Origin: Blautia luti
Lineage (GTDB): Bacteria; Bacillota; Clostridia; Lachnospirales; Lachnospiraceae
Direction: 5' to 3'
Assembly: GCF_013304735.1 (NCBI RefSeq)
Contig: NZ_JAAITI010000007.1
Coordinates: 1-64,000, forward strand
Length of the DNA: 64,000 bases
Position numbers and translations under genes: made by a program. Under the pieces are notes generated by a model. It was not told the DNA's origin. It saw only the letters and a list, made by a program, of their open reading frames with translations, and made no database searches. This document shows, in pieces, positions 1 through 7,185 of this stretch; positions within the stretch are counted from its first letter, which is position 1; the number at the start of each line of letters is the position of its first letter.

Positions 1-60
1 GAATAGTCCCTTATAGGGACAGAGCAAGCCACCCGCTAAGCGGGTGGTCTTGACTTGCGT
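1..60. mobile_element. Probable end of an IS200/IS605-type (TnpB) element: two tandem hairpins
   Basis: Two hairpins stand side by side. The first is a 6-bp stem at 6-11/15-20 with a 3-base loop. The second is a perfect 8-bp stem at 29-36/40-47 with loop TAA, extended by CAAG/CTTG (25-28/49-52) around one bulged T. Short subterminal hairpins of this kind are typical of the right end of IS200/IS605 elements and of the guide-RNA scaffold that overlaps the end of tnpB. No transposase or tnpB is visible because the window starts here, so the assignment rests on structure alone. A terminator of an upstream gene is the main alternative, but no U-tract follows the hairpin. Confidence 0.45.
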
Positions 61-100
61 TTAAATCATGTAATTATCAGGGAGAAAATAGTCAGATTTT

Positions 101-136
101 GTCGTATATAATAGGACGGTACAAAAATTATACGAC
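101..136 (+). promoter_or_regulatory. Hxs operon leader: -10 box inside an inverted repeat
   Basis: A perfect -10 hexamer TATAAT lies at 107-112. It sits in the left half of an 8-bp inverted repeat, GTCGTATA (101-108) and TATACGAC (129-136), separated by 20 bases. No good -35 hexamer is seen at 16-18 bp, so the promoter may need an activator. A protein bound to the repeat would cover the -10 box and the start of transcription. Alternatively the repeat forms a hairpin in the leader RNA. Confidence 0.4.
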
Positions 137-148
137 AGAAGAAACAGC

Positions 149-544
149 ATGACGGATAAGTTATGTTATATCATAGCAGAGGGATTGGATAGTATGAGGA
201 AATATTCAAAAGAATTGTATAGTAAAGATGTTTTGATGAAAGCAGCATATGCATTTACAGATGATGTATATGTTCACCTTGATTGTGATAATGAAAATTA
301 TATGGTTTCTGTAACTTCAAAATTGGATGAGTCAGAAGAAAATATTTTTAATAAATTTGAAAATGAACTGATAGCGCAGGAAACAAGAAAAATTATTGCG
401 GGACAGACAAAAAATATTCGGGAAATGATTGTAGCAAGAGCTTTATCATCCACAATGGTTCATCTGAATGAAGAAAATGTAAAGGATGAAGAAAGTTTTG
501 ATGCAAAAGAAATTTCAAAAAGCTGGTTTGATAAAAATGAATGA
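149..544 (+). CDS. hxsD: HxsD-like protein of the His-Xaa-Ser system
   Basis: A 131-aa protein that resembles HxsD, the small accessory protein of His-Xaa-Ser peptide-modification loci. The recognisable core is a stretch beginning ELYSKDVLMKAAYAF (about 22-36), a strand region with VHLDCDNENYMV (about 42-53), and a helix with TKNIREMIVARAL near 88-100. HxsD has no known enzymatic role; by analogy with PqqD-type proteins it may present the precursor to the radical SAM enzymes, which is inference. Assignment rests on this pattern plus two radical SAM genes and a His-Xaa-Ser precursor downstream. The ATG at 149 has a weak ribosome site; the ATG at 194 (residue 16), preceded by AGAGGG, is a credible alternative start that still keeps the core. 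The end overlaps the next gene by 8 bp. Confidence 0.75.
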   Translation: MTDKLCYIIAEGLDSMRKYSKELYSKDVLMKAAYAFTDDVYVHLDCDNENYMVSVTSKLDESEENIFNKFENELIAQETRKIIAGQTKNIREMIVARALSSTMVHLNEENVKDEESFDAKEISKSWFDKNE

Positions 545-761
545 TTTAAAATTAAATAAAGAATTATATAAATACGAAGATATTATTTTAGTTACGAAAG
601 TATTTTCTCATCTGGCATTGATTGAAGTTGAAGAAGACAATAATTATTGGAAATGCAGATTTAAAAACTGCAGATATAATACAGAACAGACAGAGTTGGA
701 ATTTGAAAATTATCTTATTGATTATATAAACAGCAAAGGGAGAAAAAATGATCATCTGTGA
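537..761 (+). CDS. Second, shorter HxsD-like protein
   Basis: A 74-aa protein starting at the ATG at 537, inside the end of the preceding gene, so it is probably translated by coupling; no convincing ribosome site of its own is seen. Residues about 6-18 (LNKELYKYEDIIL) and the following LIEVEEDNNYWKCRF stretch parallel the ELYSKDVL...VHLDCDNENYMVSV arrangement of the first gene. It therefore looks like a diverged paralogue of the HxsD core without the C-terminal IREMIV helix. The function is unknown. Tight overlap on both sides (14 bp with the next gene) places it in the operon. A longer in-frame start at 486 lies deep in the upstream gene and is unlikely. Confidence 0.6.
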   Translation: MNDLKLNKELYKYEDIILVTKVFSHLALIEVEEDNNYWKCRFKNCRYNTEQTELEFENYLIDYINSKGRKNDHL

Positions 762-1770
762 ATCCGCTTTGATTGGAATTATTTTTATGTTGGGCATTTA
801 TACTTCTGTCACGGATATCAGATATGGAATTGTCAGTAATAAAAGTATAATTTTGGCATTGGCGGCCGGAACACTGGTTAATATTTTTTATTATCTGCGA
901 TATGAAGAAACATTTGTGAAATTATATTTTGTCAATCTTACAGGTATGATAATATTATCTGTTTTGTTATATGGATTTCATTTCTGGGCAGCAGGTGATT
1001 CGAAGTTACTTATATGTATGACAGCGTTGATTCCGGCAAGATTATATGAAACAGGAAACATGGTACTTGTTCCGGGAATCTATCTTTTTGTTATGATCTT
1101 TCTTCTGGCATATATTTATGTTCTGTCAGAATCAGTCATATATCTGTTCGGACAAAAAAAACGCTACCAGGGTAATAAGCTTACCAGACAAAAAGTGAAA
1201 AGTTTTGTTGTACAATATCTGATCAGCATGCTTTATCTGACAGCGCTTGGCAGTGTATGGAGAGTTTTTTTCGAAAGACTGTATGATGAGAATATTATTT
1301 TGTTTACAACAGGTAATATATTTGCTGTGATATTGATAAATAAAATTCAATTTCTTAGATCAAAGATATGTATACTGATTATTACACTTATTGATTTATA
1401 TGTGATTGTATTTCAGCATGGAGTCCGGTTTCAGCTGATCAGTCTTTTGATCCTGCTGATAATATATTTACTCAGACATTTTATGAATGAATATAATTAT
1501 GAGGAAATACCGACAGAAGCGGTTAAAAAAGGGATGGTTTTATCCTATATGGTGATCATGCAGTTTACCAGATCAAGAGTAAAGGGATTGCCGGAAGAAA
1601 CAAGTGAAGATATGAAGAGCAGAATTACCGAAGAACAGGCAGAAGCAATTCGCAGATGGAAAGACAGCAAATATGGTAAAGAAACAATTATTATTGTAAG
1701 AAAGATTCCATTTGCAATATTCATTTTTCTTGGAACAGTGGTATTTCTGACAGTAAGGACAATAGGATGA
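748..1770 (+). CDS. Prepilin-peptidase-like membrane aspartic protease in the Hxs operon
   Basis: A 340-aa polytopic membrane protein. Its first half carries both marks of the A24 (type IV prepilin peptidase/TadV) family: Asp23 in TDIRYGIVSNK, just after the first membrane helix, and Asp84 in AAGDSKLL, which matches the GxGD motif. Several further hydrophobic segments follow. A charged, Glu/Arg-rich stretch (about 250-315) precedes a final membrane helix near the C terminus. The second half is not typical of prepilin peptidases. Inference: it cleaves the HxsA-like precursor made by the last gene, since no pilin genes are present. A GGGAG site precedes the ATG. The stop overlaps the next start by 4 bp (ATGA). 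Confidence 0.72.
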   Translation: MIICESALIGIIFMLGIYTSVTDIRYGIVSNKSIILALAAGTLVNIFYYLRYEETFVKLYFVNLTGMIILSVLLYGFHFWAAGDSKLLICMTALIPARLYETGNMVLVPGIYLFVMIFLLAYIYVLSESVIYLFGQKKRYQGNKLTRQKVKSFVVQYLISMLYLTALGSVWRVFFERLYDENIILFTTGNIFAVILINKIQFLRSKICILIITLIDLYVIVFQHGVRFQLISLLILLIIYLLRHFMNEYNYEEIPTEAVKKGMVLSYMVIMQFTRSRVKGLPEETSEDMKSRITEEQAEAIRRWKDSKYGKETIIIVRKIPFAIFIFLGTVVFLTVRTIG

Positions 1771-2873
1771 TAATTGGAAAAGTAATAAACTGGGGATTTT
1801 CAGAGGTATTGGCAAGGTATGTGGGGAGAGAGAACGATATATCACAAGAAATAACCCCGATGGTATCTTTGCTGGATAAAGATATTTATAATATATGGAT
1901 AAATAAAAAAGCATATACTATAAAAATTTGGCTGAATGAAGGAGAACAGCTGGAAGATAACGATATTTTAAATATCAGAGAAAACGGAAACATAGAAAAA
2001 GTGTTTTCAGGTTGTGAAAGAGAGGCAGACATTTTTGTAACAAATCAGTGTAATTCCAACTGCATCATGTGTCCAGTGGCTGCTGCTGTACGAAAAAAAG
2101 AAAACAGGGAAAAAACGGAGTGGATATTAAATTATATAGAGGCGCTTCCGGATAATATTGAATATATTAATATTACAGGCGGTGAACCTACACTGGCAGG
2201 AGAAGACTTATTTAAGATTCTTGAATCTCTGAAAAATAAATTTCAGTATGCGGGATATCAGCTGCTTACAAATGGCAGAATATTTAGTGATATAAATTAT
2301 ACCGAAAATATATTAAACTATATACCTTATGGACTGAGATTTGCAATACCGGTTCATTCGGCAAATGTTGAAATTCATGACAAGATCACACAGGCTCCGA
2401 AAAGTTTTATTCAGACAGATCATGGAATTCGGAATTTGTTGAAATATAGACAAAAAATAGAAATTCGGGTTGTGGTATCGAAGCGGAATGTGAATACTGC
2501 TCTTGATACCGCAAAATATATTGTAAAAAACTATAAGGGTGTGTTTTGCGTCAATTTTATTGGAATGGAAATGATGGGAAATGCAGCTGTAAACAGAAAA
2601 GATTTGTGGATAGATTATAAAGATGCTTTTATCAAAATAAAAAGAGCAATCGATTATCTCATTTTAAATGGAATTGATGTTCAGTTATATAATTTTCCGC
2701 TGTGTGCGGTAGAGCCCGGGTATAGACCTATCGCAGTGAAGAGTATTACAGATTACAAGATACGTTTTAAAAAAGAATGTACACAATGTGCAGTAAGAAA
2801 GATATGCGGTGGTTTTTTCTGGTCTACACGGAACTTAATGGATCCTGATGTATATCCTATAGGAGAACAGTAG
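1767..2873 (+). CDS. hxsC: HxsC-like radical SAM maturase
   Basis: A 368-aa radical SAM enzyme. The CxxxCxxC cluster motif is Cys95-Cys99-Cys102 (CNSNCIMC), followed about 40 residues later by TGGEPT, the SAM-binding GGE motif. A C-terminal cysteine set (Cys338, Cys341, Cys347, in CTQCAVRKICGG) probably binds an auxiliary iron-sulfur cluster. The first 90 residues form a separate domain before the radical SAM core. In Hxs loci two radical SAM proteins, HxsB and HxsC, are predicted to modify the His-Xaa-Ser region of HxsA; the chemistry is unknown to me. HxsC is chosen because of the N-terminal domain and short C-terminal cysteine motif; the other enzyme here has the longer SPASM-like tail. 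Confidence 0.75.
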   Translation: MIIGKVINWGFSEVLARYVGRENDISQEITPMVSLLDKDIYNIWINKKAYTIKIWLNEGEQLEDNDILNIRENGNIEKVFSGCEREADIFVTNQCNSNCIMCPVAAAVRKKENREKTEWILNYIEALPDNIEYINITGGEPTLAGEDLFKILESLKNKFQYAGYQLLTNGRIFSDINYTENILNYIPYGLRFAIPVHSANVEIHDKITQAPKSFIQTDHGIRNLLKYRQKIEIRVVVSKRNVNTALDTAKYIVKNYKGVFCVNFIGMEMMGNAAVNRKDLWIDYKDAFIKIKRAIDYLILNGIDVQLYNFPLCAVEPGYRPIAVKSITDYKIRFKKECTQCAVRKICGGFFWSTRNLMDPDVYPIGEQ

Positions 2874-4268
2874 ATGAAGTCAAATTATTACAATTTTAAA
2901 AAATATAAAGATAAGTATTTGCTGACAAATGAAGAGGGTAAATACATATTTTTATCGGAAGAAGAGTTTCATCATTTGGTTTACAGAGAGTATAATAAGC
3001 TGGAAGAGGGTATATTTGTCAGATTAAAACAAAATTATTTTATATATGATGAAAATGATGAGGTTTTTATAGAAAAAGTGAAAGAACAATATCGAGGTAT
3101 GAAATCTTATCTGTTTTCAGCAACTTGTCTTCATATTTTTGTACTGACAAATGCATGCAATTTAAATTGTGTTTATTGTCAGGCACAGGATTCAGAGCAG
3201 AATAATAAAGGGAGCATGTCTGTGGAGACCGCAAAAAGAGCTGTTGATATTGCTTTGCAGTCTCCGGAGAAGCATCTTACTTTTGAATTTCAGGGCGGTG
3301 AACCACTGCTTTGTTTTGATGTAATTCGATTTATAATAGAATACAGCCAGAAAAATTGCAATGATAAAGAAATTGAATACTCTCTTGTAACGAATACGTT
3401 ATTACTTACTGACGAAATGATAAGATTTTTTAAAACACATGCTGTGAAGATTTCCACATCACTGGATGGTCCGCAATGGATTCATGATGGCAATCGTTCA
3501 GATAAAAGTGGAAGAGGATCGTTTTCAGCAGTTCATGATAATATTGGAAGATTAAAACAATATAAAGTTCCGGTTGGGGCTATTCAGACAACAACAAGGA
3601 AAAGTTTGGAAAATCCAAAAGGAATTATCGATGCGTATTTGGAAGAAAGACTGCCATATGTTTTTATAAGACCGCTTACCCCTTTGGGGTATGCCAGTGA
3701 ACACTGGGATGAAATAGGCTATACAGTTAATGAATTTATAAGTTTTTACAGAGAAATACTGGAATATATGCTCCGACTGAATCAGAAAGGGGTTCGCATA
3801 ATAGAAGGACATGCCAGAATCTTTCTCAGGAAAATATTGGGCGGTTTTTCCGAAAATTATATGGAGTTGCGCAGCCCCTGCGGAGCAGCGGTGGGACAGA
3901 TTGCATATTATTACGATGGAAATATATATACCTGCGATGAAGGAAGAATGCTGGCAGAAATGGGAAGTGATTCTTTTCGGCTTGGAAATGTCTACGATAC
4001 ATTAGAATATGATGAACTGATGAATTGCGGAGTGTGTAAGGTTACATGTCAGGCATCTGTATTGGAGGCGTTGCCGGATTGCTGCGAATGTGTTTATCAT
4101 CCATACTGTGGTGTTTGTCCGGTCATAAATCTGGCGTTGGAAAAAAATATATATTCCAGACAGGCAAATTCTTATCGTTGCAGAATATATAAAGGGATGT
4201 TGGATACCATATTTGGTCTGATATACAACAATGAGAAAGCATTAGAGGTTTTTGAAACATGGATATGA
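2874..4268 (+). CDS. hxsB: HxsB-like radical SAM maturase with SPASM-like domain
   Basis: A 464-aa radical SAM protein. Cys95-Cys99-Cys102 (CNLNCVYC) form the cluster motif and GGEPL the SAM-binding motif. The last third has many cysteines (CGAAVG, YTCDEG, CGVCKVTC, CCEC, CGVC), as in SPASM domains that hold two extra Fe-S clusters in peptide-modifying enzymes. It starts on the base after the stop of the previous gene, with TAGGAG about 10 bases upstream, so the two enzymes are probably made in matched amounts. The likely substrate is the HxsA-like peptide encoded two genes downstream. The 3' end overlaps the next gene by 10 bp. Confidence 0.8.
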   Translation: MKSNYYNFKKYKDKYLLTNEEGKYIFLSEEEFHHLVYREYNKLEEGIFVRLKQNYFIYDENDEVFIEKVKEQYRGMKSYLFSATCLHIFVLTNACNLNCVYCQAQDSEQNNKGSMSVETAKRAVDIALQSPEKHLTFEFQGGEPLLCFDVIRFIIEYSQKNCNDKEIEYSLVTNTLLLTDEMIRFFKTHAVKISTSLDGPQWIHDGNRSDKSGRGSFSAVHDNIGRLKQYKVPVGAIQTTTRKSLENPKGIIDAYLEERLPYVFIRPLTPLGYASEHWDEIGYTVNEFISFYREILEYMLRLNQKGVRIIEGHARIFLRKILGGFSENYMELRSPCGAAVGQIAYYYDGNIYTCDEGRMLAEMGSDSFRLGNVYDTLEYDELMNCGVCKVTCQASVLEALPDCCECVYHPYCGVCPVINLALEKNIYSRQANSYRCRIYKGMLDTIFGLIYNNEKALEVFETWI

Positions 4269-5176
4269 AAAAAGGAAAAAAGAATAAAAAAATCAAGGGT
4301 ATTGCACTTGTTATAGCCGGAGTGCTGGCAGCTACAGCGTATGGTGGAGTTCAGTATCATGAAAAGCCAAAAAGTACAGAGGTTTCAGTCCAGGTACAGG
4401 AAAGTCAGCATGCGGCTGAGGCAATTAAAGTTAAAAATATATCAAAAAAAGCATTAAATGTAAAAGGCAAAACCAGACAATCCCAAAATACAGAGAAAAA
4501 CAGTAACGTTGTGAAATATACTGTACTCGATGATTCTGAAACAGTAAAGATCACTTATAAGGACGGATCTGTATATGAAGGGAATGTTGATAAAAACAAA
4601 AAGCGTTCCGGGCAGGGGACATTATGGGTTACGGATGGAACTACATATACAGGAGAATGGAAAAAAGACGCTATAAACGGAAAAGGAGAATGCAGAACTT
4701 CTGATGGCAGCGTCCTTTCCGGGGAATTTAAAAAATATTCTTTGAAAAATGGAACTTATACATATACAGATGGAAAGCAGACCATTACCAGATATATTAA
4801 AAAGGGAAAGCTGACCTCACAGGTACATATAACGGTGGAGGGAAATAATTATGATGGTAGCATCAGAGATGGTGAATTGGAAGGAAAGAGTTACATTGTA
4901 TATGCAAATGGTGATATTTATGATGGAACATTGAGTGGAGGGCTGAAAAGTGGCACTGGTACTTATACATGGACATCTGGAGATCATTATGTTGGTGAGT
5001 GGAATGGCGATGTGATGTCTGGCAGTGGAAAGTATTATTTTTCAGCTGGAGAGGCTCCGGTTCTGGAAGGAGATTTTGCCAATAATAAACCGGATGGAAA
5101 TTGCACATATTATCGAGATGATGGGAAAATATATGATACGCAATGGGCGAATGGTGTTTGTATCCGTATACAATAG
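4259..5176 (+). CDS. Membrane-anchored MORN-repeat protein
   Basis: A 305-aa protein with a lysine-rich start and one hydrophobic segment (about 14-30), which reads as a signal anchor. A charged linker follows. From about residue 97 onward there are MORN-like repeats of the form YxGxWxxGxxxGxG, for example VYEGNVDKNKKRSGQGT, TYTGEWKKDAINGKGE, IYDGTLSGGLKSGTGT and HYVGEWNGDVMSGSGK. MORN repeats fold as extended beta-hairpin sheets that bind lipid or protein. It probably sits outside the membrane next to the modified peptide, but its role is unknown. The start lies inside the end of hxsB; a second Met two codons later is equally possible. Confidence 0.7.
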   Translation: MDMKKGKKNKKIKGIALVIAGVLAATAYGGVQYHEKPKSTEVSVQVQESQHAAEAIKVKNISKKALNVKGKTRQSQNTEKNSNVVKYTVLDDSETVKITYKDGSVYEGNVDKNKKRSGQGTLWVTDGTTYTGEWKKDAINGKGECRTSDGSVLSGEFKKYSLKNGTYTYTDGKQTITRYIKKGKLTSQVHITVEGNNYDGSIRDGELEGKSYIVYANGDIYDGTLSGGLKSGTGTYTWTSGDHYVGEWNGDVMSGSGKYYFSAGEAPVLEGDFANNKPDGNCTYYRDDGKIYDTQWANGVCIRIQ

Positions 5177-5188
5177 GAGGAAAATAAA

Positions 5189-5710
5189 ATGAAAAATGAT
5201 TTTTTTCCAAAATTGGAAAGATCGTTGGAAGATTTTTTATATGAGGAAGAGGGCAATATTACAAGAAACAAAATGGTTATGGTTGGTTCGCTGGTATTAG
5301 TGCTGAGCTTATTAATGTATGATGAAGTGTTTGCGGGACACCGTTCTCATAGTTCTCATAGTTCACATCGTTCACACAGCTCGGGCAGTGGTGGTGGACA
5401 TGGAAGCCACAGCAGTCATGAAAGCCATACGAGTCATGTCTCGGGAGAGACATATGGAACTCACAGTAACGTGGCAACTCATGGAAGTCACAGCAACCAT
5501 GCGAATCATGCATCTCACAGCAGTGAAAGCCATTATAATAATGCAGATGCATCTACCGGTCTGCATTCAAATACTTCGGTTATTACACCGGATGAATCAA
5601 TCAGTGTGGCAGATGTATCCGGAATATTAACACCTCAGAACAATTACATTGCACCAGTTGAAGGAACATTAAATACGGCAGTCAGTATTCCGGATGAGGT
5701 AAAGAACTGA
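5189..5710 (+). CDS. hxsA: HxsA-like His-Xaa-Ser repeat precursor
   Basis: A 173-aa precursor, the likely substrate of the two radical SAM enzymes. Residues 1-28 are an acidic leader ending EEEGNITRNK; 29-44 form a hydrophobic helix; VFA-G at 47-50 is a possible signal peptidase site. Residues 51-115 hold 13 His-Xaa-Ser triplets (H51, 54, 57, 60, 63, 71, 74, 77, 80, 83, 98, 107, 110) and four His-Xaa-Asn variants (H92, 101, 104, 115). A Gly-rich hinge at 66-72 and an ordinary soluble tail of about 55 residues complete it. The start HRSHSSHSSH matches the family signature. A strong AATAGGAGG site precedes the ATG. No terminator follows before the next gene. Confidence 0.82.
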   Translation: MKNDFFPKLERSLEDFLYEEEGNITRNKMVMVGSLVLVLSLLMYDEVFAGHRSHSSHSSHRSHSSGSGGGHGSHSSHESHTSHVSGETYGTHSNVATHGSHSNHANHASHSSESHYNNADASTGLHSNTSVITPDESISVADVSGILTPQNNYIAPVEGTLNTAVSIPDEVKN

Positions 5711-5750
5711 AAATACATACGATATACATGGAACAGGAGAGAAAACAACA

Positions 5751-6575
5751 ATGTCAAACATCATAGAAATCACAGATTTTAACGCACCGGAGCTGGATGT
5801 ATATGCCAGGATTTCTGAGATTCAGCTTCTGAACCGGGCAGAACCGGAGAAGGGAATCTTTATTGCGGAGAGCCCGAAAGTTATTGAGAGAGCATTGGAT
5901 TCCGGGTGCCGGCCGATTTCTTTTCTGGTGGAACATAAGCATATCGAGGGAGAAGCAAAGGAGCTGATCCGGCGATGTGGAGACATTCCGGTTTATACAG
6001 CAGAATTTGATGTTCTGACACAGCTGACCGGTTTTAAGCTGACAAGAGGAATGCTCTGTGCCATGCACCGGTCGGCACTTCCGGGGATTGATGAGATCTG
6101 CAAAAATGCCCGCAGGATCGCGGTTCTGGAAAATGTGGTAAATCCTACTAATATCGGCGCGATTTTTCGTTCTGCGGCGGCTCTTGGAATGGATGCGGTG
6201 CTGTTAACGCCAGGATGCAGCAATCCCCTGTACCGCCGTGCGATCCGTGTCAGCATGGGAACTGTATTTCAGATCCCATGGACGTTTTTTGATGAAAAGA
6301 CAGAGTGGAAGACCGAAGGCATCCGGCTGCTGAAGGCAATGGGATTTAAGACCGCAGCCATGGCACTGAAGGAGGATTCTTTTGATATTGACGATCCCCA
6401 TCTGATGGCGGAAGAAAAACTGGCGGTTGTTCTTGGGACGGAAGGAGATGGACTTGCCTCAGAGACCATTGCGGACTGTGACTATACGGTATGCATTCCC
6501 ATGGCCCATGGAGTAGATTCATTGAATGTGGCTGCAGCCAGTGCGGTGGCATTCTGGCAATTGGGGAAACATTAA
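5751..6575 (+). CDS. SpoU/TrmH-family RNA 2'-O-methyltransferase (RlmB-like)
   Basis: A 274-aa protein of the SPOUT class that methylates ribose 2'-OH in rRNA or tRNA using SAM. The N-terminal part (about 25-95) resembles the substrate-binding domain of SpoU enzymes. The catalytic knot shows all three motifs: NVVNPTNIGAIFRSAAALG, then LGTEGDGL, then IPMAHGVDSLNVAAASAV. Whether the target is 23S rRNA or a tRNA cannot be read from the sequence. It begins 40 bases after hxsA with AGGAGAG upstream and no terminator between, so read-through from the Hxs operon is possible, although its base composition is that of the chromosome core. Confidence 0.85.
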   Translation: MSNIIEITDFNAPELDVYARISEIQLLNRAEPEKGIFIAESPKVIERALDSGCRPISFLVEHKHIEGEAKELIRRCGDIPVYTAEFDVLTQLTGFKLTRGMLCAMHRSALPGIDEICKNARRIAVLENVVNPTNIGAIFRSAAALGMDAVLLTPGCSNPLYRRAIRVSMGTVFQIPWTFFDEKTEWKTEGIRLLKAMGFKTAAMALKEDSFDIDDPHLMAEEKLAVVLGTEGDGLASETIADCDYTVCIPMAHGVDSLNVAAASAVAFWQLGKH

Positions 6576-6641
6576 AAAATCTGTGCCGGACAGGAAGAAC
6601 GTATTCTTTTATAAGATGTGAGATTTTGTCTGGAATATCTA

Positions 6642-6670
6642 TGGAAATTAAAAAATGCCAGTGCTATAAT
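6642..6670 (+). promoter_or_regulatory. Promoter of mscL
   Basis: A perfect -10 TATAAT at 6665-6670 has a weak -35 TGGAAA at 6642-6647, 17 bp apart. It lies 75 bases before the mscL start. Confidence 0.5.
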
Positions 6671-6745
6671 TTTCCTGAAAAACAGCGGAAAATCCAAAAC
6701 AGATAAGAATCAGAGGATTTCCGAAAAAAGAGGGAGGAATCACAA

Positions 6746-7162
6746 ATGAAAAAGTTTCTGGAGGAATTCAAAGCCTTTGCATTGCGGGGAAATGTCATGG
6801 ACATGGCTATTGGTGTGATCATTGGAGGTGCTTTCTCAGGTATCGTAACATCACTGACCGACAACTTTATCAATCCGATCCTGAATGTGCTTACAGGAGG
6901 AGCAACGTATACACTGAAGGATGTATCCGGATTTGCTTCATCCTTTGTCTCATCAGTGATCAATTTTGTGATCATGGCATTTATTCTTTTCTGTCTTCTG
7001 AAGGCGGTAAACAAGATCACTTCCATCGGAGCAAAAAAAGAGGAAGAGCCTGCACCAACTACGAAGGTATGTCCGTTCTGCAGAAGTGAGATCGACATCG
7101 AGGCTACAAGATGCCCACACTGTACTTCAATTCTGAACGAAGAAAAAAAGGAAGAATTATAA
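6746..7162 (+). CDS. mscL: Large-conductance mechanosensitive channel with C-terminal zinc ribbon
   Basis: A 138-aa MscL, the stretch-gated pore that releases solutes on hypo-osmotic shock. The first helix carries the conserved FKAFALRGNVMDMAIGVIIGGAF region, and a second membrane helix spans about 70-90. After the usual end of the channel comes a four-cysteine zinc ribbon: Cys109, Cys112, Cys123 and Cys126 (CPFC...CPHC). Ordinary MscL ends in a short amphipathic helix, so the ribbon is an added cytoplasmic module. The GGGAGG site 7 bases upstream supports the start. It stands alone, closed by a hairpin terminator. Confidence 0.93.
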   Translation: MKKFLEEFKAFALRGNVMDMAIGVIIGGAFSGIVTSLTDNFINPILNVLTGGATYTLKDVSGFASSFVSSVINFVIMAFILFCLLKAVNKITSIGAKKEEEPAPTTKVCPFCRSEIDIEATRCPHCTSILNEEKKEEL

Positions 7163-7185
7163 AAGAGAATATCCGCTTTACATAG

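Noticed and set aside
5339-5540. Possible CRISPR-like or DNA repeat array
   Set aside because: The repetition follows the three-residue protein period with variable codons, and no spacer-repeat layout exists.
5277-5630. Overlapping frames on both strands across the His-Xaa-Ser tract
   Set aside because: They arise from the repetitive codons of hxsA; the His/Cys-rich translations have no ribosome site and no sense pattern.
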